A DNA stretch of 64,000 nt from Chryseobacterium angstadtii (GCF_001045465.1 NZ_LFND01000009.1:1-64000); one strand, 5' to 3'. Positions 1 through 8,728 are shown, counted from the first letter of the stretch. A program made the numbers and translations. The notes: generated by a model not told the origin, from the sequence alone.

Positions 1-174
1 CTTTTGTGGTTGATATTTTTTTGACCACGGATTGCACGGATTTTCACAGATGTTTATGGGTAATTATCCTGTAAAGAATCTTTGATTTTTTTAAGAACTT
101 ATGTGAGCTTTTTATACATGAAGCTTTAAGCTTAAAAAGCCACAGTGTTAAAAACTTTTGTGCCTTTTGTGGTT
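1..174 (-). repeat. Interspersed ~160-bp repeat, inverted copy of the 9779-10235 array
   Basis: Read on the minus strand this stretch starts AACCACAAAAGGCACAAAAG, continues through a CACATAAGTTCTTAAAAA block and ends ATCCGTGGTCAAAAAAATAT. That is the same word order as each unit at 9779-10235. Bases 1-11 (CTTTTGTGGTT) look like the start of another unit running off the window edge, so this may also be a tandem array. It lies downstream of the AlkD-like gene. Function unknown; a non-coding interspersed repeat is the safest reading. Confidence 0.8.
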
Positions 175-224
175 GTTTTTCTTACGGAGTTTAATAAATA
201 ATGAATTCGTACGGACTATCGGAC

Positions 225-929
225 TTACTTTTCTTTGCGGAGTTGCTTATAATAAGTTTTCTTGTGCAAATCGAGCTTTTCTGTCGCGTAAGAAAATGTA
301 ATTGCAGGCATTGTTTTCACATATTGATAGAGAAAACGGTATAGCCTTTCAGGATCTTTTTTTCCGGCTTCTCGTATCCAGCTTCCCACCGCTTTATTGA
401 CCAGTTCATGCGGATCGTGAACAAGGAGTTCAGCCATTTTAAACGTATCATCAATATCATTTTTCCGGATAAAAGCATGGGTACTCACGATGGCCGTTCT
501 TCTCTCCCACGGATCATCGGATTCTGCCAGCGTGTATAAAATATCTCTAGGCTTGTCAACTAAATATTCTCCGATGATATTCCGGGCTCCGCGGTCTACA
601 AAATCCCAGTTATTCAAACGGTCATGTCGTTTCAGATACAAATCAAAAAGCGCTTTTCTTCTTTCTTCTCCCGTCTTTTTATTGCCGGCCTGAAAATCCA
701 TGATACTCACTGCACCCATTCTTACTTCATAAAAATCACTGTCCAGAAGCTCATTAATTTCCTCCAAAGACATCGAAGAAAACTCTTTTGCTGTATTGAA
801 CACATCCCCAAATTTCACTCCGAAAGGTTTTGTAACGCCATCATTTCCCTTGAAAAATCTTTCAACCTTATCCATTTCTTTATCATTCCTGAAAGTAGAT
901 AGCTTCTCTATGAATTGTTGTGCAGTCAT
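225..929 (-). CDS. DNA alkylation repair protein, AlkD-like HEAT-repeat glycosylase
   Basis: A 234-residue all-helical protein of the AlkC/AlkD HEAT-like family, which removes N3- and N7-alkylpurines from DNA. The family's active-site layout is visible: NNWDFVD at residues 106-112 gives Trp108 and the candidate catalytic Asp112, WERR at 141-144 gives the conserved Arg, and a further Trp sits at 184. Length is typical. It is a single gene, with a repeat downstream and the aldo/keto reductase upstream on the same strand. Exact substrate range cannot be read from sequence. Confidence 0.85.
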   Translation of the reverse strand: MTAQQFIEKLSTFRNDKEMDKVERFFKGNDGVTKPFGVKFGDVFNTAKEFSSMSLEEINELLDSDFYEVRMGAVSIMDFQAGNKKTGEERRKALFDLYLKRHDRLNNWDFVDRGARNIIGEYLVDKPRDILYTLAESDDPWERRTAIVSTHAFIRKNDIDDTFKMAELLVHDPHELVNKAVGSWIREAGKKDPERLYRFLYQYVKTMPAITFSYATEKLDLHKKTYYKQLRKEK

Positions 930-1016
930 GGTTTTTGATTTACGGTGAAAAAAAATCCCGCAGATTAAACAGGTGAAAAATAATGTTCAACGGTCTGATC
1001 TGCGGGAGCGCTTATA

Positions 1017-1892
1017 TTAAATATCTGCTACAGCTTTCAGCATTTTGTCTTCCCATTCAGGATCTTTCGGATCAAAGAACAGTCTTTTTCCTGTATCTAA
1101 AGAGCGAACGGTGTTCATCTCATCTTCTGTCAGCTCAAAATCAAATACATTAAAGTTTTCTTCAATTCTGGAAGGAGTTACCGATTTTGGAATCACCACA
1201 AAGCCTTCCTGAAGATGCCATCTTAAAATGACCTGGGCTACTGTTTTACCGTATTTTTCAGCCACTTTTTTTAATTCCGGATTCTCCAGAAGGGCTGCGT
1301 TTCCGTTCCCAAGAGGGCTCCAGGGCTGTGTGATGATTGTATTTTCTCTGTTGTATACCTGAAGTTCTTTCTGCTGGAAAACCGGGTGAAGCTCAATCTG
1401 GTTGATCACCGGAAGCACCGTTGAATTGGCTTTTAGTTCTTCCAGTTTCTCTACGGTAAAATTACATACCCCAATGGCTTTAATTTTCCCTTCATTATAA
1501 AGTTCTTCCAAAGCTTTCCAGGTTCCCAGGAAATCTCCGTAAGGCCAGTGAACAAGATACATATCCAGATAATCCATCTGAAGCCTGTCCAGCGTTCTCT
1601 GAAATGCTTTTTTTGTTTTTTCGTAACCATGATCCTGAACCCAAACTTTTGAAGTAATAAACAGCTCATCTCTGTTGACACCACCTTCTTTTACAGCCCT
1701 ACCCACTGCAGTTTCATTCTGGTAAATAGCTGCTGTGTCTATCATTCTGTATCCGGTTTGAATGGCTTTTATTACCGCTTTTTTGCATTCATCCAGATTT
1801 TCCATCTGCCATACTCCAAATCCCAAAGCCGGGATATCTACTCCGTTATTTAAAGTTACTACAGGCTGCCCCGAGTACGTTTTCTTTTGCAT
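1017..1892 (-). CDS. Aldo/keto reductase
   Basis: A 291-residue NADPH-dependent aldo/keto reductase with a TIM-barrel fold. The catalytic tetrad is complete: Asp52 and Tyr57 in IDTAAIYQNE, Lys82 in ITSKVW and His115 in YLVHWP. Near the C-terminus IPKSVTPSRIEEN matches the family's cofactor-binding loop. It resembles the diketo-gluconate/methylglyoxal reductase branch (YvgN/DkgA type), which reduces small aldehydes and ketones. It stands alone with about 220 bp upstream. Substrate is not deducible. Confidence 0.92.
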   Translation of the reverse strand: MQKKTYSGQPVVTLNNGVDIPALGFGVWQMENLDECKKAVIKAIQTGYRMIDTAAIYQNETAVGRAVKEGGVNRDELFITSKVWVQDHGYEKTKKAFQRTLDRLQMDYLDMYLVHWPYGDFLGTWKALEELYNEGKIKAIGVCNFTVEKLEELKANSTVLPVINQIELHPVFQQKELQVYNRENTIITQPWSPLGNGNAALLENPELKKVAEKYGKTVAQVILRWHLQEGFVVIPKSVTPSRIEENFNVFDFELTEDEMNTVRSLDTGKRLFFDPKDPEWEDKMLKAVADI

Positions 1893-2046
1893 AATTCTTT
1901 AATTTAATTTTTATGATCAATGTAAAGTCTAACAAATTTGCGATAAAAAAACGGGATTTCTGCTTACCATTTTTACTGTTTTTAAACTTATTTGAAGCTT
2001 TTGCTCATATTTTTACCACCCCGCCTTTTTACCATGCAAAAATCGC

Positions 2047-2081
2047 TCTAACTTCTAACCTCTAATTTCTAATCTCCAATT
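2047..2081. repeat. Heptanucleotide tandem array, five TCTAAYY-type units
   Basis: Five consecutive 7-mers, TCTAACT, TCTAACC, TCTAATT, TCTAATC and TCCAATT, end 30 bp before the start of the acetyltransferase at 2112. Similar low-complexity text occurs around 48139-48180 and 13848-13880. Confidence 0.75.
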
Positions 2082-2111
2082 TTCCCTATTTTTACAGAAA
2101 ATATCAAAACA

Positions 2112-2546
2112 ATGTCATATTCCATCCGGTTAGCTCAGGCAGAAGATTACAACAGAATTATGGAGGTCTGGGAATCTGCTGTAAAGGCAACCCATAATTT
2201 TCTTGCTGAAGAGGATTTTAATTACTTTAAAGAAGTTATTCCGAGAGATTATCTTCCGAATCTGGAGGTGTATTTAATTACGAAAAACAATAGAACGGAA
2301 GGTTTTGCTGCCGTAGCTGAAGGCAATCTGGAAATGCTTTTTATTCATAATGATGTGCGTGGAAAAGGCTACGGCAGGCAGCTTTATGAGTTTATGAAGG
2401 AAAAAACGGGCTTAACGAAAGTTGATGTCAATGAACAGAATCCTCAGGCTTTAGGGTTTTATGAAAAAATGGGCTTCAGGCAGACTGGAAGATCGGAAAA
2501 GGATGGTTCCGGAAAAGAATATCCGATTATTCATATGAGTCTTTAG
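2112..2546 (+). CDS. GNAT-family N-acetyltransferase (YjaB-like)
   Basis: A 144-residue single-domain GNAT enzyme transferring an acetyl group from acetyl-CoA to an amine. The acetyl-CoA pyrophosphate loop is at residues 83-88 (RGKGYG), and the family's C-terminal ALGFYEKMGF motif follows. Overall layout is like E. coli YjaB. The next acetyltransferase begins one base after its stop codon, so the two are probably co-transcribed. A heptamer array lies just upstream. Acceptor substrate unknown. Confidence 0.88.
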   Translation: MSYSIRLAQAEDYNRIMEVWESAVKATHNFLAEEDFNYFKEVIPRDYLPNLEVYLITKNNRTEGFAAVAEGNLEMLFIHNDVRGKGYGRQLYEFMKEKTGLTKVDVNEQNPQALGFYEKMGFRQTGRSEKDGSGKEYPIIHMSL

Positions 2547-2547
2547 G

Positions 2548-3015
2548 ATGAATCCGTTTACTTTTGAAAAAACAGCCACTGGTTCAGCCATTCCGTATGA
2601 TCTTTTATTGCTGGCTGATGAAACCCGAGAAGCTATTGACCGGTATATCTTTAATTCAGAGATCTATCAGTTATATGATGATACAAGGGCTATCGCAGTG
2701 ATTGCATTGCACCCCAACAGCACTACGGAGCTGGAAATTAAGAATATGGCTGTTGTTGAAAATTACAGAAACCGGGGAATCGGCAGTATTCTTATTGATA
2801 AAGCCAAAGCAATTGCTCAACAGAATGGTTTTACAATGCTGGTTGTAGGCACTTCGGATACGGGATTTCAGCAGCTCCGATTTTATGAAAAGAACGGTTT
2901 TGCAAAAAAGGGAATGCGTAAAGATTTTTTTATAGAAAATTACCCACTCCCTATTTATGAAAACGGATTACAGATGCGCGACATGATCGTTCTTGCTCAT
3001 GACCTTTCTGAATAA
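2548..3015 (+). CDS. GNAT-family N-acetyltransferase
   Basis: A 155-residue GNAT protein. The acetyl-CoA loop is RNRGIG at residues 74-79, preceded by the usual beta-strand (LEIKNMAVVENY), with LRFYEKNGF in the C-terminal third. It follows the preceding acetyltransferase with a 1-bp gap. Its last 48 bases overlap the 3' end of the convergent LysR gene. Both reading frames look intact through the overlap. Substrate unknown. Confidence 0.87.
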   Translation: MNPFTFEKTATGSAIPYDLLLLADETREAIDRYIFNSEIYQLYDDTRAIAVIALHPNSTTELEIKNMAVVENYRNRGIGSILIDKAKAIAQQNGFTMLVVGTSDTGFQQLRFYEKNGFAKKGMRKDFFIENYPLPIYENGLQMRDMIVLAHDLSE

Positions 3016-3888
3016 TCCTTTGATGTGATCGATCTCGGATTGGTAGTTTGTTTTTTTTCTGCACCCGAAATACAGGGTATTTTCCAGTATTTTCTCTCCT
3101 TCCCAGATCAGCTGGAGATCTCCGCTTTCTATCTCGTTTTTGCACAGAAAATCGGGAACCACGGCCAGCCCGCTTCCGCCTTTCAGACAGCGTATTATAG
3201 AATTTAAGTTCGGAACGATATAATTGGGGCGGAAATTCGGTTTATGCCCGAAATTCATGATCCAGAACTGAAACAGATGTTCCATATCACCTGTAGTTCC
3301 GTACCATTTTTCCTGCTTCAACCATTCTTCAATATGCTGAATTTCTTTTGTCTTAACGGTTTTTCTGAAGCTTTCTATATCTACATCTTTTCCTCCTACC
3401 AGAATAATTTTCTCGGAAGAAAATGCTTCATGTTCAATATTGGGTGAAACTCCTTTTTTGGGTGTAATGATCAGGTCCAGAATCCCTTTATCCAGCTGAT
3501 CCAACATTTCGGGATATTCTCCAAAGCTGATAATCAGATTAAAAGGTAATGTAGACACATACTGTTCCAAAGTGGTCTGAAAGGTCTCGAAACACATTCC
3601 CACACTGATGGTCGGTGTAAGTTTTTCTGTGGATTTCTGAAAATTCTTCTCTACATCCTCCAGTCGGGCAATGGGTTCGCAAACGGCATTAAATAAAACT
3701 TTTCCTCTTTCGGTCGGGATCATTTTCCTGCCGGTCCTGTCAAATAATTTATAGCCTACATAAGCTTCCAGCGAGCTTAAATGAAGACTTACGCCGGGTT
3801 GTGAAATAAACAGGGAATCTGCAGCGCCCGTCAATGTTCCGGTTTTGTATATCGCTTTAAAAGTGCGGTACCATTCTAGATTGACCAT
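2968..3888 (-). CDS. LysR-family transcriptional regulator
   Basis: A 306-residue LysR-type regulator. Residues 1-60 form the winged HTH (FKAIYKTGTLTGAADSLFIS, then QPGVSLHLSSLE), and the rest is the periplasmic-binding-protein-like effector domain. It is the last gene of a minus-strand run after the S12 hydrolase (45-bp gap), so it may be co-transcribed with the two hydrolases rather than divergent from a target. Its C-terminal codons overlap the convergent acetyltransferase gene by 48 bp. Effector unknown. Confidence 0.9.
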   Translation of the reverse strand: MVNLEWYRTFKAIYKTGTLTGAADSLFISQPGVSLHLSSLEAYVGYKLFDRTGRKMIPTERGKVLFNAVCEPIARLEDVEKNFQKSTEKLTPTISVGMCFETFQTTLEQYVSTLPFNLIISFGEYPEMLDQLDKGILDLIITPKKGVSPNIEHEAFSSEKIILVGGKDVDIESFRKTVKTKEIQHIEEWLKQEKWYGTTGDMEHLFQFWIMNFGHKPNFRPNYIVPNLNSIIRCLKGGSGLAVVPDFLCKNEIESGDLQLIWEGEKILENTLYFGCRKKTNYQSEIDHIKGLFRKVMSKNDHVAHL

Positions 3889-3932
3889 AACTTTAATTAT
3901 AAATATTCTGATACAAAATTACAAAATAATTA

Positions 3933-5054
3933 TTATCCTGATATATTTTTAAATATTTCACCGAGCATGTCCTGCATATCTTTTGGTGTATTTTTACCAC
4001 TTTGATTCGTAATGATGAAGACTCCGAGATGATGTTCAGGGATGATGTATATAAAGCATTGTGAACGATAAATACCGCCGTGATGCCTGTAAAAGATCCC
4101 TAATTTATCATCTTTAAAGATTCTCCATGCGTACCCGGAATTAGTTCCATTTTTCAGTTTGATCAAAGACCGGTGAGACTCCTGTATTTCAGCATTATTT
4201 TTGAGCTGATACCGGATATATTTTACCATATCTGGAAGTGTAGTCTTCACATTGGCAGAAGAACCCCACGGCAATTGCGGAGATCTGGGTGCAATGGTCT
4301 GGTTCTCGATATGATAGCCAACTGCCAGATTCTCTTCTTCCTTTTTGGGCAGATTCAGTTCAGAATGGTTCATTTTAATAGTTCCGGAAAGATAGTCTTT
4401 CAGTAAAACCTCAAACTTCTTATGGTATGCCTTTTCCAGAGCTGAAGCCAACAACTCTATTCCTGCGCTTGAATAGGAATATTTGTACCCCGGAATCGTA
4501 TCTATTTTTACCGCATGTAAATCTCTTAGAAAATCCTTCTGCTTATAATTTTTCAAAGCCATGTTCACGCTTTCAGGCATTTTTTCATTGGCAAAATCTT
4601 TAAAAATTTCGTTTATATCTAATGGCAGCATATTGGGCAATCCGCTTGTATGCGTTACCAGATCCTTTATACGAACAGGATGGCCATTAAATTTTAAATT
4701 AGGATAGTCTTCGGATAAATACTTTTGGACGGGATCTTCAAGATTCATCTTTTTCTCCAAAACAGCTTTGGCCACTAAAGTTCCGGTCATCGTTTTACTG
4801 AGAGAACCAATTTCATAGACCGTTTGATCAGTAGGTGCATTTGATTTTCCTTTCTCCAGCTCCCCATAATGTCCGATAAATTCTTGTCCATTGTATACGA
4901 TTCCTATTGACACAGCATTGATCAACGGTTTTTCAATCATTTTATTTGCCGCATTGTCAACGATGGATTTAAGATTGATATCTCTTTTAAATGAATTTTG
5001 AGCTGAGCAAAAGACCGACAATAATGATATAATGATGAGGCTTGTATTTTTCAT
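3933..5054 (-). CDS. Serine hydrolase, beta-lactamase/S12 family, exported
   Basis: A 373-residue protein with an N-terminal signal peptide ending near FCSAQ at residue 19. The S12/class C fold motifs are visible: SxxK at residues 84-87 (SLSK), a YSS triad near 194-196 in the YxN position, and a C-terminal HHGG in place of KTG. Such proteins are typically periplasmic esterases or D-amino-peptidases rather than true beta-lactamases. It follows the alpha/beta hydrolase by 31 bp, suggesting a two-hydrolase operon acting on the same class of periplasmic substrate (inference). Confidence 0.88.
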   Translation of the reverse strand: MKNTSLIIISLLSVFCSAQNSFKRDINLKSIVDNAANKMIEKPLINAVSIGIVYNGQEFIGHYGELEKGKSNAPTDQTVYEIGSLSKTMTGTLVAKAVLEKKMNLEDPVQKYLSEDYPNLKFNGHPVRIKDLVTHTSGLPNMLPLDINEIFKDFANEKMPESVNMALKNYKQKDFLRDLHAVKIDTIPGYKYSYSSAGIELLASALEKAYHKKFEVLLKDYLSGTIKMNHSELNLPKKEEENLAVGYHIENQTIAPRSPQLPWGSSANVKTTLPDMVKYIRYQLKNNAEIQESHRSLIKLKNGTNSGYAWRIFKDDKLGIFYRHHGGIYRSQCFIYIIPEHHLGVFIITNQSGKNTPKDMQDMLGEIFKNISG

Positions 5055-5085
5055 GGTTTCTATGTTTTAATTTAATTTGGATGTA

Positions 5086-6021
5086 TTATTCCAGGGTTTT
5101 GATGATATTTTTTTGAAACTCTTCCGGTTCGTCCTTATGGATCTGGTGCCCTGAGTTTTCAAAAAGAAATAAACCTTTCTTCGGTGCTTTTACTATTTCA
5201 AAATATTTTTTTGTAATAGGCGTGGAGGTCTGGATATCGTTTTTCCCCACGAAGAAATAAATAGGACAATTCACTTTCTTTAAGGTCTTTGGAAGATCCA
5301 TTTTCATCACTTCGCCCCACGCCGTTGACCAGGTTTTGGACCATTGAAGGAAGCCTTTTTTGAAATCTTCACTGGTTACATTCTTTTTACCGTCTTTATA
5401 AAAAAGCCATTTTCTTAAATAAAACAGATCTTCATCCATCGTAAAAGGAATATGTACACTCGCCAGTTCTTTGCTGGCCACGGCATCGTCTTTAAAGTGA
5501 TTTTTCAAAATAGAAAGCAATTCCTTTTCGCTTGCTAATTGGCTCACAACCGGATTTACAGCATAATAGGCGTGTAAAAGTTCAGGATGATTCCGGACCA
5601 TATAGAATCCCAGCGCATTTCCCCATGAGCTTCCCAGTAAATAGATTTTTTCCTGCTTGAGCTGTTTTCTTAAGAAATTTATCACCTCATAAGTATCTTT
5701 ACCCATCATCTCCACAGTAGGTGTAGCAGGCGAAGGATTTAATTCCAGTGTTTTTCCGGCATCTCTCTGGTCCCACTGAACAATGGTAAATTTATCCTTT
5801 AAAAGATGAGTAAATGAGTTCGCACTTTTCATCATCGAACTTCCGGGGCCGCCTGATAAAAAGAGAAGTACAGGTTTAGCGGAATTATCTGTTTTGATTT
5901 CTATGGCTTGCTTTATTCCTCCGATTTCAGGAGTAAGAAGGGTATCTATTTTTACGGTCTTCAATTGGGCAAAACAAAATGCTGATAATAGTAAAAAGAG
6001 AAGAAGGTTTGTCTTTTTCAT
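5086..6021 (-). CDS. Exported alpha/beta hydrolase, proline-iminopeptidase-like (S33)
   Basis: A 311-residue alpha/beta hydrolase with signal peptide (hydrophobic residues 5-17, cleavage near CFAQ). GGPG at 57-60 is the oxyanion-hole motif of the S33 peptidase group. The nucleophile elbow GSSWG at 130-134 places Ser132, and a C-terminal SGHQIHKDEP supplies the catalytic His. It is the first gene of the minus-strand run with the S12 hydrolase and LysR regulator. A pair of direct repeats at 6129-6169 lies in its upstream region. Substrate unproven. Confidence 0.87.
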   Translation of the reverse strand: MKKTNLLLFLLLSAFCFAQLKTVKIDTLLTPEIGGIKQAIEIKTDNSAKPVLLFLSGGPGSSMMKSANSFTHLLKDKFTIVQWDQRDAGKTLELNPSPATPTVEMMGKDTYEVINFLRKQLKQEKIYLLGSSWGNALGFYMVRNHPELLHAYYAVNPVVSQLASEKELLSILKNHFKDDAVASKELASVHIPFTMDEDLFYLRKWLFYKDGKKNVTSEDFKKGFLQWSKTWSTAWGEVMKMDLPKTLKKVNCPIYFFVGKNDIQTSTPITKKYFEIVKAPKKGLFLFENSGHQIHKDEPEEFQKNIIKTLE

Positions 6022-6128
6022 GATTTCTAAATTTTAATTGGACTTAAATAATCTGATACAAATATGCTTCAGAGAATCCTCAGAAAAGACTGAATAAAAA
6101 AAGTCGTACTGATTTTATCTTATCAATG

Positions 6129-6169
6129 AGTACGAGTCGTTACAAACCTAAGTACGAATATTTACAAAC
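6129..6169. promoter_or_regulatory. Two 19-bp direct repeats, candidate response-regulator operator
   Basis: AGTACGAGTCGTTACAAAC (6129-6147) and AGTACGAATATTTACAAAC (6151-6169) share AGTACGA and TTACAAAC separated by four variable bases, with a 22-bp period (two helical turns). A third, inverted half, TCGTACT, lies at 6104-6110. They are 108-148 bp upstream of the alpha/beta hydrolase start at 6021. Dimer-type regulators such as LytTR response regulators bind direct repeats with a similar period; the regulator is not known. Confidence 0.5.
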
Positions 6170-6238
6170 AACTATAAAACAATGGCTTACAATTGAAATA
6201 CGGCATTGATTTTCACAATCCTGCAGCGCTGTTTTGAT

Positions 6239-6277
6239 TTATTTTTTGCTTGAAAAGAAGAAAAAAACTTCTTTTTT
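6239..6277 (-). terminator. Probable terminator after the phosphoesterase gene
   Basis: On the minus strand AAGAAG and CTTCTT form a short stem around a T-rich loop, followed by TTTTC, just past the stop of the 6276-7028 gene. Weak stem. Confidence 0.4.
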
Positions 6278-7028
6278 ATGATAAGATTGTCTTTTCATTC
6301 TTTAAAAAATTGGCATAATAGTCAGGGATTCCACTTTCGTAAATTCCCCGGACCGTTTCTTCGGTGGGATAATTCAGTTGAATAATCTCAGGAGTCATCT
6401 TTTCTTCATCCAATGTGAGAATCAGGTAGGAAGCCATACGGTTTTCTTCTTTGGAACGGCCAACCGAACCGCAATTGATAGCCCATCTGCTATGATCAAG
6501 AGACTTTTTAAAAGATAAATGAGTATGCCCCATTACTATAATTTGAGATTGAGATTCCTTCAGCATATCCATAAAAACATTGTCATTCTCAGATTCATAC
6601 AGATACATATCATTGCTGGAAAGATCCGAATGCACAAGCTGAATATTCCAATGCTTCTTCCCTATTTTATAGTTTAATTTTAAATGAAAAGGAAGTTCGG
6701 ATAAAAATTGTTTGTTCGCTTCTGAAATATGTTTTTTGGAATGATCAATAGCAATGAATCTTGCTTCTGTTTCTTCTTCAGAATGTTTGGATAAAGGAAC
6801 CACAGGAAAATCAAAAGCAATTCTTTCATCGTGATTTCCCATAAGGCAGGAAATATTCAGGTCTCTTATTTTTTCAATGACCTCATTTCCCCACGGAGCA
6901 AAATCCACCAGGTCTCCGAGACAGAATTTCTGCCGTATACCTCTCTTTTTCATATCTTCAAGTACTGCATCCAATGCCGGAAGATTTCCATGTACATCAC
7001 TGAAAACCGCTATCTGTATCATATTCAC
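6276..7028 (-). CDS. Calcineurin-like metallophosphoesterase (YfcE/MJ0936-type)
   Basis: A 250-residue dinuclear-metal phosphodiesterase. Metal-binding motifs are in order: DVHGN (Asp11, His13), LGDLVD (Asp39), MGNHDE at 63-68, GHTHLS, and NCGSVG at the end of the core. This is the small bacterial phosphodiesterase branch that hydrolyses cyclic or model phosphodiesters. The start at 7028 is the longest; an ATG two codons later gives the more usual MIQIAVFSDVHGN beginning. Monocistronic; physiological substrate unknown. Confidence 0.9.
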   Translation of the reverse strand: MNMIQIAVFSDVHGNLPALDAVLEDMKKRGIRQKFCLGDLVDFAPWGNEVIEKIRDLNISCLMGNHDERIAFDFPVVPLSKHSEEETEARFIAIDHSKKHISEANKQFLSELPFHLKLNYKIGKKHWNIQLVHSDLSSNDMYLYESENDNVFMDMLKESQSQIIVMGHTHLSFKKSLDHSRWAINCGSVGRSKEENRMASYLILTLDEEKMTPEIIQLNYPTEETVRGIYESGIPDYYANFLKNEKTILS

Positions 7029-7115
7029 TCAATTTTGGGCTTAACAAATTTACAAGAGAAGCCGGACAACCTACCAGTAAACCTTATGACATTTTACATG
7101 AATAGCAAAATTTAA

Positions 7116-7185
7116 ACTATCATTATTATAATAGCTAATTATAATTCATACTATTTTTATTATAGAATAGCGCGACCTAACTTTG
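7116..7185 (+). promoter_or_regulatory. Promoter with two imperfect inverted-repeat operator sites
   Basis: Two related sites, ACTATCATTATTATAATAGC (7116-7135) and a 22-bp relative beginning ACTATTTTTA and ending ATAGC (7150-7171), each show CTAT..ATAG dyad symmetry. They precede a flavobacterial -7 element TAACTTTG at 7178-7185. The -33 element is poor (TTTT), as expected for a regulated promoter. It drives the oxidoreductase operon starting at 7214. The regulator is not in the adjacent genes. Confidence 0.5.
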
Positions 7186-7213
7186 CATCATAAAATTTAA
7201 ACAATCATCAAAA

Positions 7214-7828
7214 ATGAAAAAAGTATTAATCATCAACGGAGGACAGAATTTCGGACATTCCGGAGGAAAATATAACGACACCATCGCAGAAAACACATTA
7301 GAAGTACTTAAAAAATTCGAAAATATAGAAGTAAAAACCACTCAGGTTTCCGATGGTTTCGACAAAGAGGAAGAGGTGAAGAAATTTGTCTGGGCAGATT
7401 ACATTATTTACCACACGCCTATCTGGTGGTTCCAGCTTCCGAACGGCCTTAAAAAATATATAGATGAAGTTTTCACGGCTGGCCACGCCAAAGGAATTTA
7501 TATGAGCGACGGAAGAAATGCTGAAAACCCGGAAATCAATTACGGAACCGGAGGAATGCTGGGCGGAAGAAAATACATGGTAACCACAAGCTGGAACGCT
7601 CCCGAAACCGCTTTTACCCTTCCCGGAGAATTTTTCAACGAAACAAGTGTAGATAACGGACCATTGTTTGGTTTCCACAGAATGAATGCCTTCGTTTCTT
7701 TAGAAAAAATGGAAAGTTTCCACTTCCACGATGTAGAGAAAAATGCCAATATAGAACGTGACATGAAGCTTTACAGAGAACATATTGAACATGTTTTTGA
7801 ACAGGAATTAAAACCACAGCTGGTCTGA
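7214..7828 (+). CDS. NAD(P)H-dependent oxidoreductase, MdaB/flavodoxin-like fold
   Basis: A 204-residue FMN/FAD quinone-reductase-type protein. The N-terminal NGGQNFGHSGGKYN and the PIWWFQLPNGLKKYIDEVF segment are characteristic of MdaB (modulator of drug activity B), which carries out two-electron reduction of quinones. Length is typical (about 195-205). Its stop overlaps the epimerase start by one base (TGATG), so it leads a four-gene operon with a quinol-monooxygenase-like gene, which supports a role in quinone or electrophile detoxification. Confidence 0.9.
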   Translation: MKKVLIINGGQNFGHSGGKYNDTIAENTLEVLKKFENIEVKTTQVSDGFDKEEEVKKFVWADYIIYHTPIWWFQLPNGLKKYIDEVFTAGHAKGIYMSDGRNAENPEINYGTGGMLGGRKYMVTTSWNAPETAFTLPGEFFNETSVDNGPLFGFHRMNAFVSLEKMESFHFHDVEKNANIERDMKLYREHIEHVFEQELKPQLV

Positions 7829-8712
7829 TGAAAAATATATTAATAACCGGAATTACAGGATATATCGGCGGAACCGTCGCAAAAAAGCTTCTTGAAAAAA
7901 ATTATACGGTTACAGGATTGGTTCGCAATGATACCCAAATAAAAGAACTGGAATCATTGGGAATACGATGGATAAAAGGAAGCATACATGATGAGGATAT
8001 TTTAAAGTCTGCGATTGCTGATACCGATGCCATTATTCATACCGCAGATTCTGCTGATGACGCCTATGCTGCAGACAGTATAATCTCAGCATTGGAAGGA
8101 AGCAGCAAAACGTTTATTTTCACGTCTGGTTCAGCGATTTTCGGAGGAAAAGAAAACGGCGAAAAAAACGATTTTGTTTACACAGAAGACATTCCGCTTA
8201 ATCCAAGACTCGAAATGGCTTCAAGGGTACTCATCAATCAGCATGTACTTCAGTCTGCCAGAAAAAATATAAGAAGCATTGTTATTGTTCCTACTATGGT
8301 TTACGGAACAGGTTTGGGACTGAAAAAAGACAGTATACAGCTTCCCGCTTTAATCAATTTTTCTAAGGAAAAAGGTTTTGGAACCTATTTTGGAAAAGGA
8401 GAAAATATCTGGTCCAATTTACACATCGAAGACCTTGCGAATCTTTATGTACTCGCTTTGGAGAAAGCAAAAGCAGGCTCGCTCTATTATGCAGAAAACG
8501 GTTCTTCCAACCTTAAAAATCTGGCTGAAAACATAAGTGCAAAGTATGATTTGAGGCCTGCACAATCAGTAAGTGTACAGGAAGCTGTCAACAAATTTGG
8601 TCCCGCAGGCGGTTATTTTGGATTTTCTTCAAACAGTCTGTGCAATGCAGACAAAGCCAGAACCGAGCTGGGATGGAAACCTCAGAATCACGCTATCGAA
8701 GCATTTATTTAA
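7828..8712 (+). CDS. NAD(P)-dependent epimerase/dehydratase family protein
   Basis: A 294-residue extended short-chain dehydrogenase. The Rossmann motif GITGYIGG is at residues 7-14, and NDTQIKELESLGIRWIKGSI matches the NmrA/epimerase-like second strand. The usual YxxxK catalytic pair is not obvious, so this may be a non-canonical reductase or a redox-sensor-like member. It sits between the MdaB-like and quinol monooxygenase genes in one operon. Specific function unknown. Confidence 0.85.
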   Translation: MKNILITGITGYIGGTVAKKLLEKNYTVTGLVRNDTQIKELESLGIRWIKGSIHDEDILKSAIADTDAIIHTADSADDAYAADSIISALEGSSKTFIFTSGSAIFGGKENGEKNDFVYTEDIPLNPRLEMASRVLINQHVLQSARKNIRSIVIVPTMVYGTGLGLKKDSIQLPALINFSKEKGFGTYFGKGENIWSNLHIEDLANLYVLALEKAKAGSLYYAENGSSNLKNLAENISAKYDLRPAQSVSVQEAVNKFGPAGGYFGFSSNSLCNADKARTELGWKPQNHAIEAFI

Positions 8713-8728
8713 CCTTAAAATTAAACGT

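Noticed and set aside
8573..8728. N-terminal extension of the quinol monooxygenase
   Set aside because: It overlaps the 3' end of the epimerase out of frame; the family's usual start is ATG 8729.
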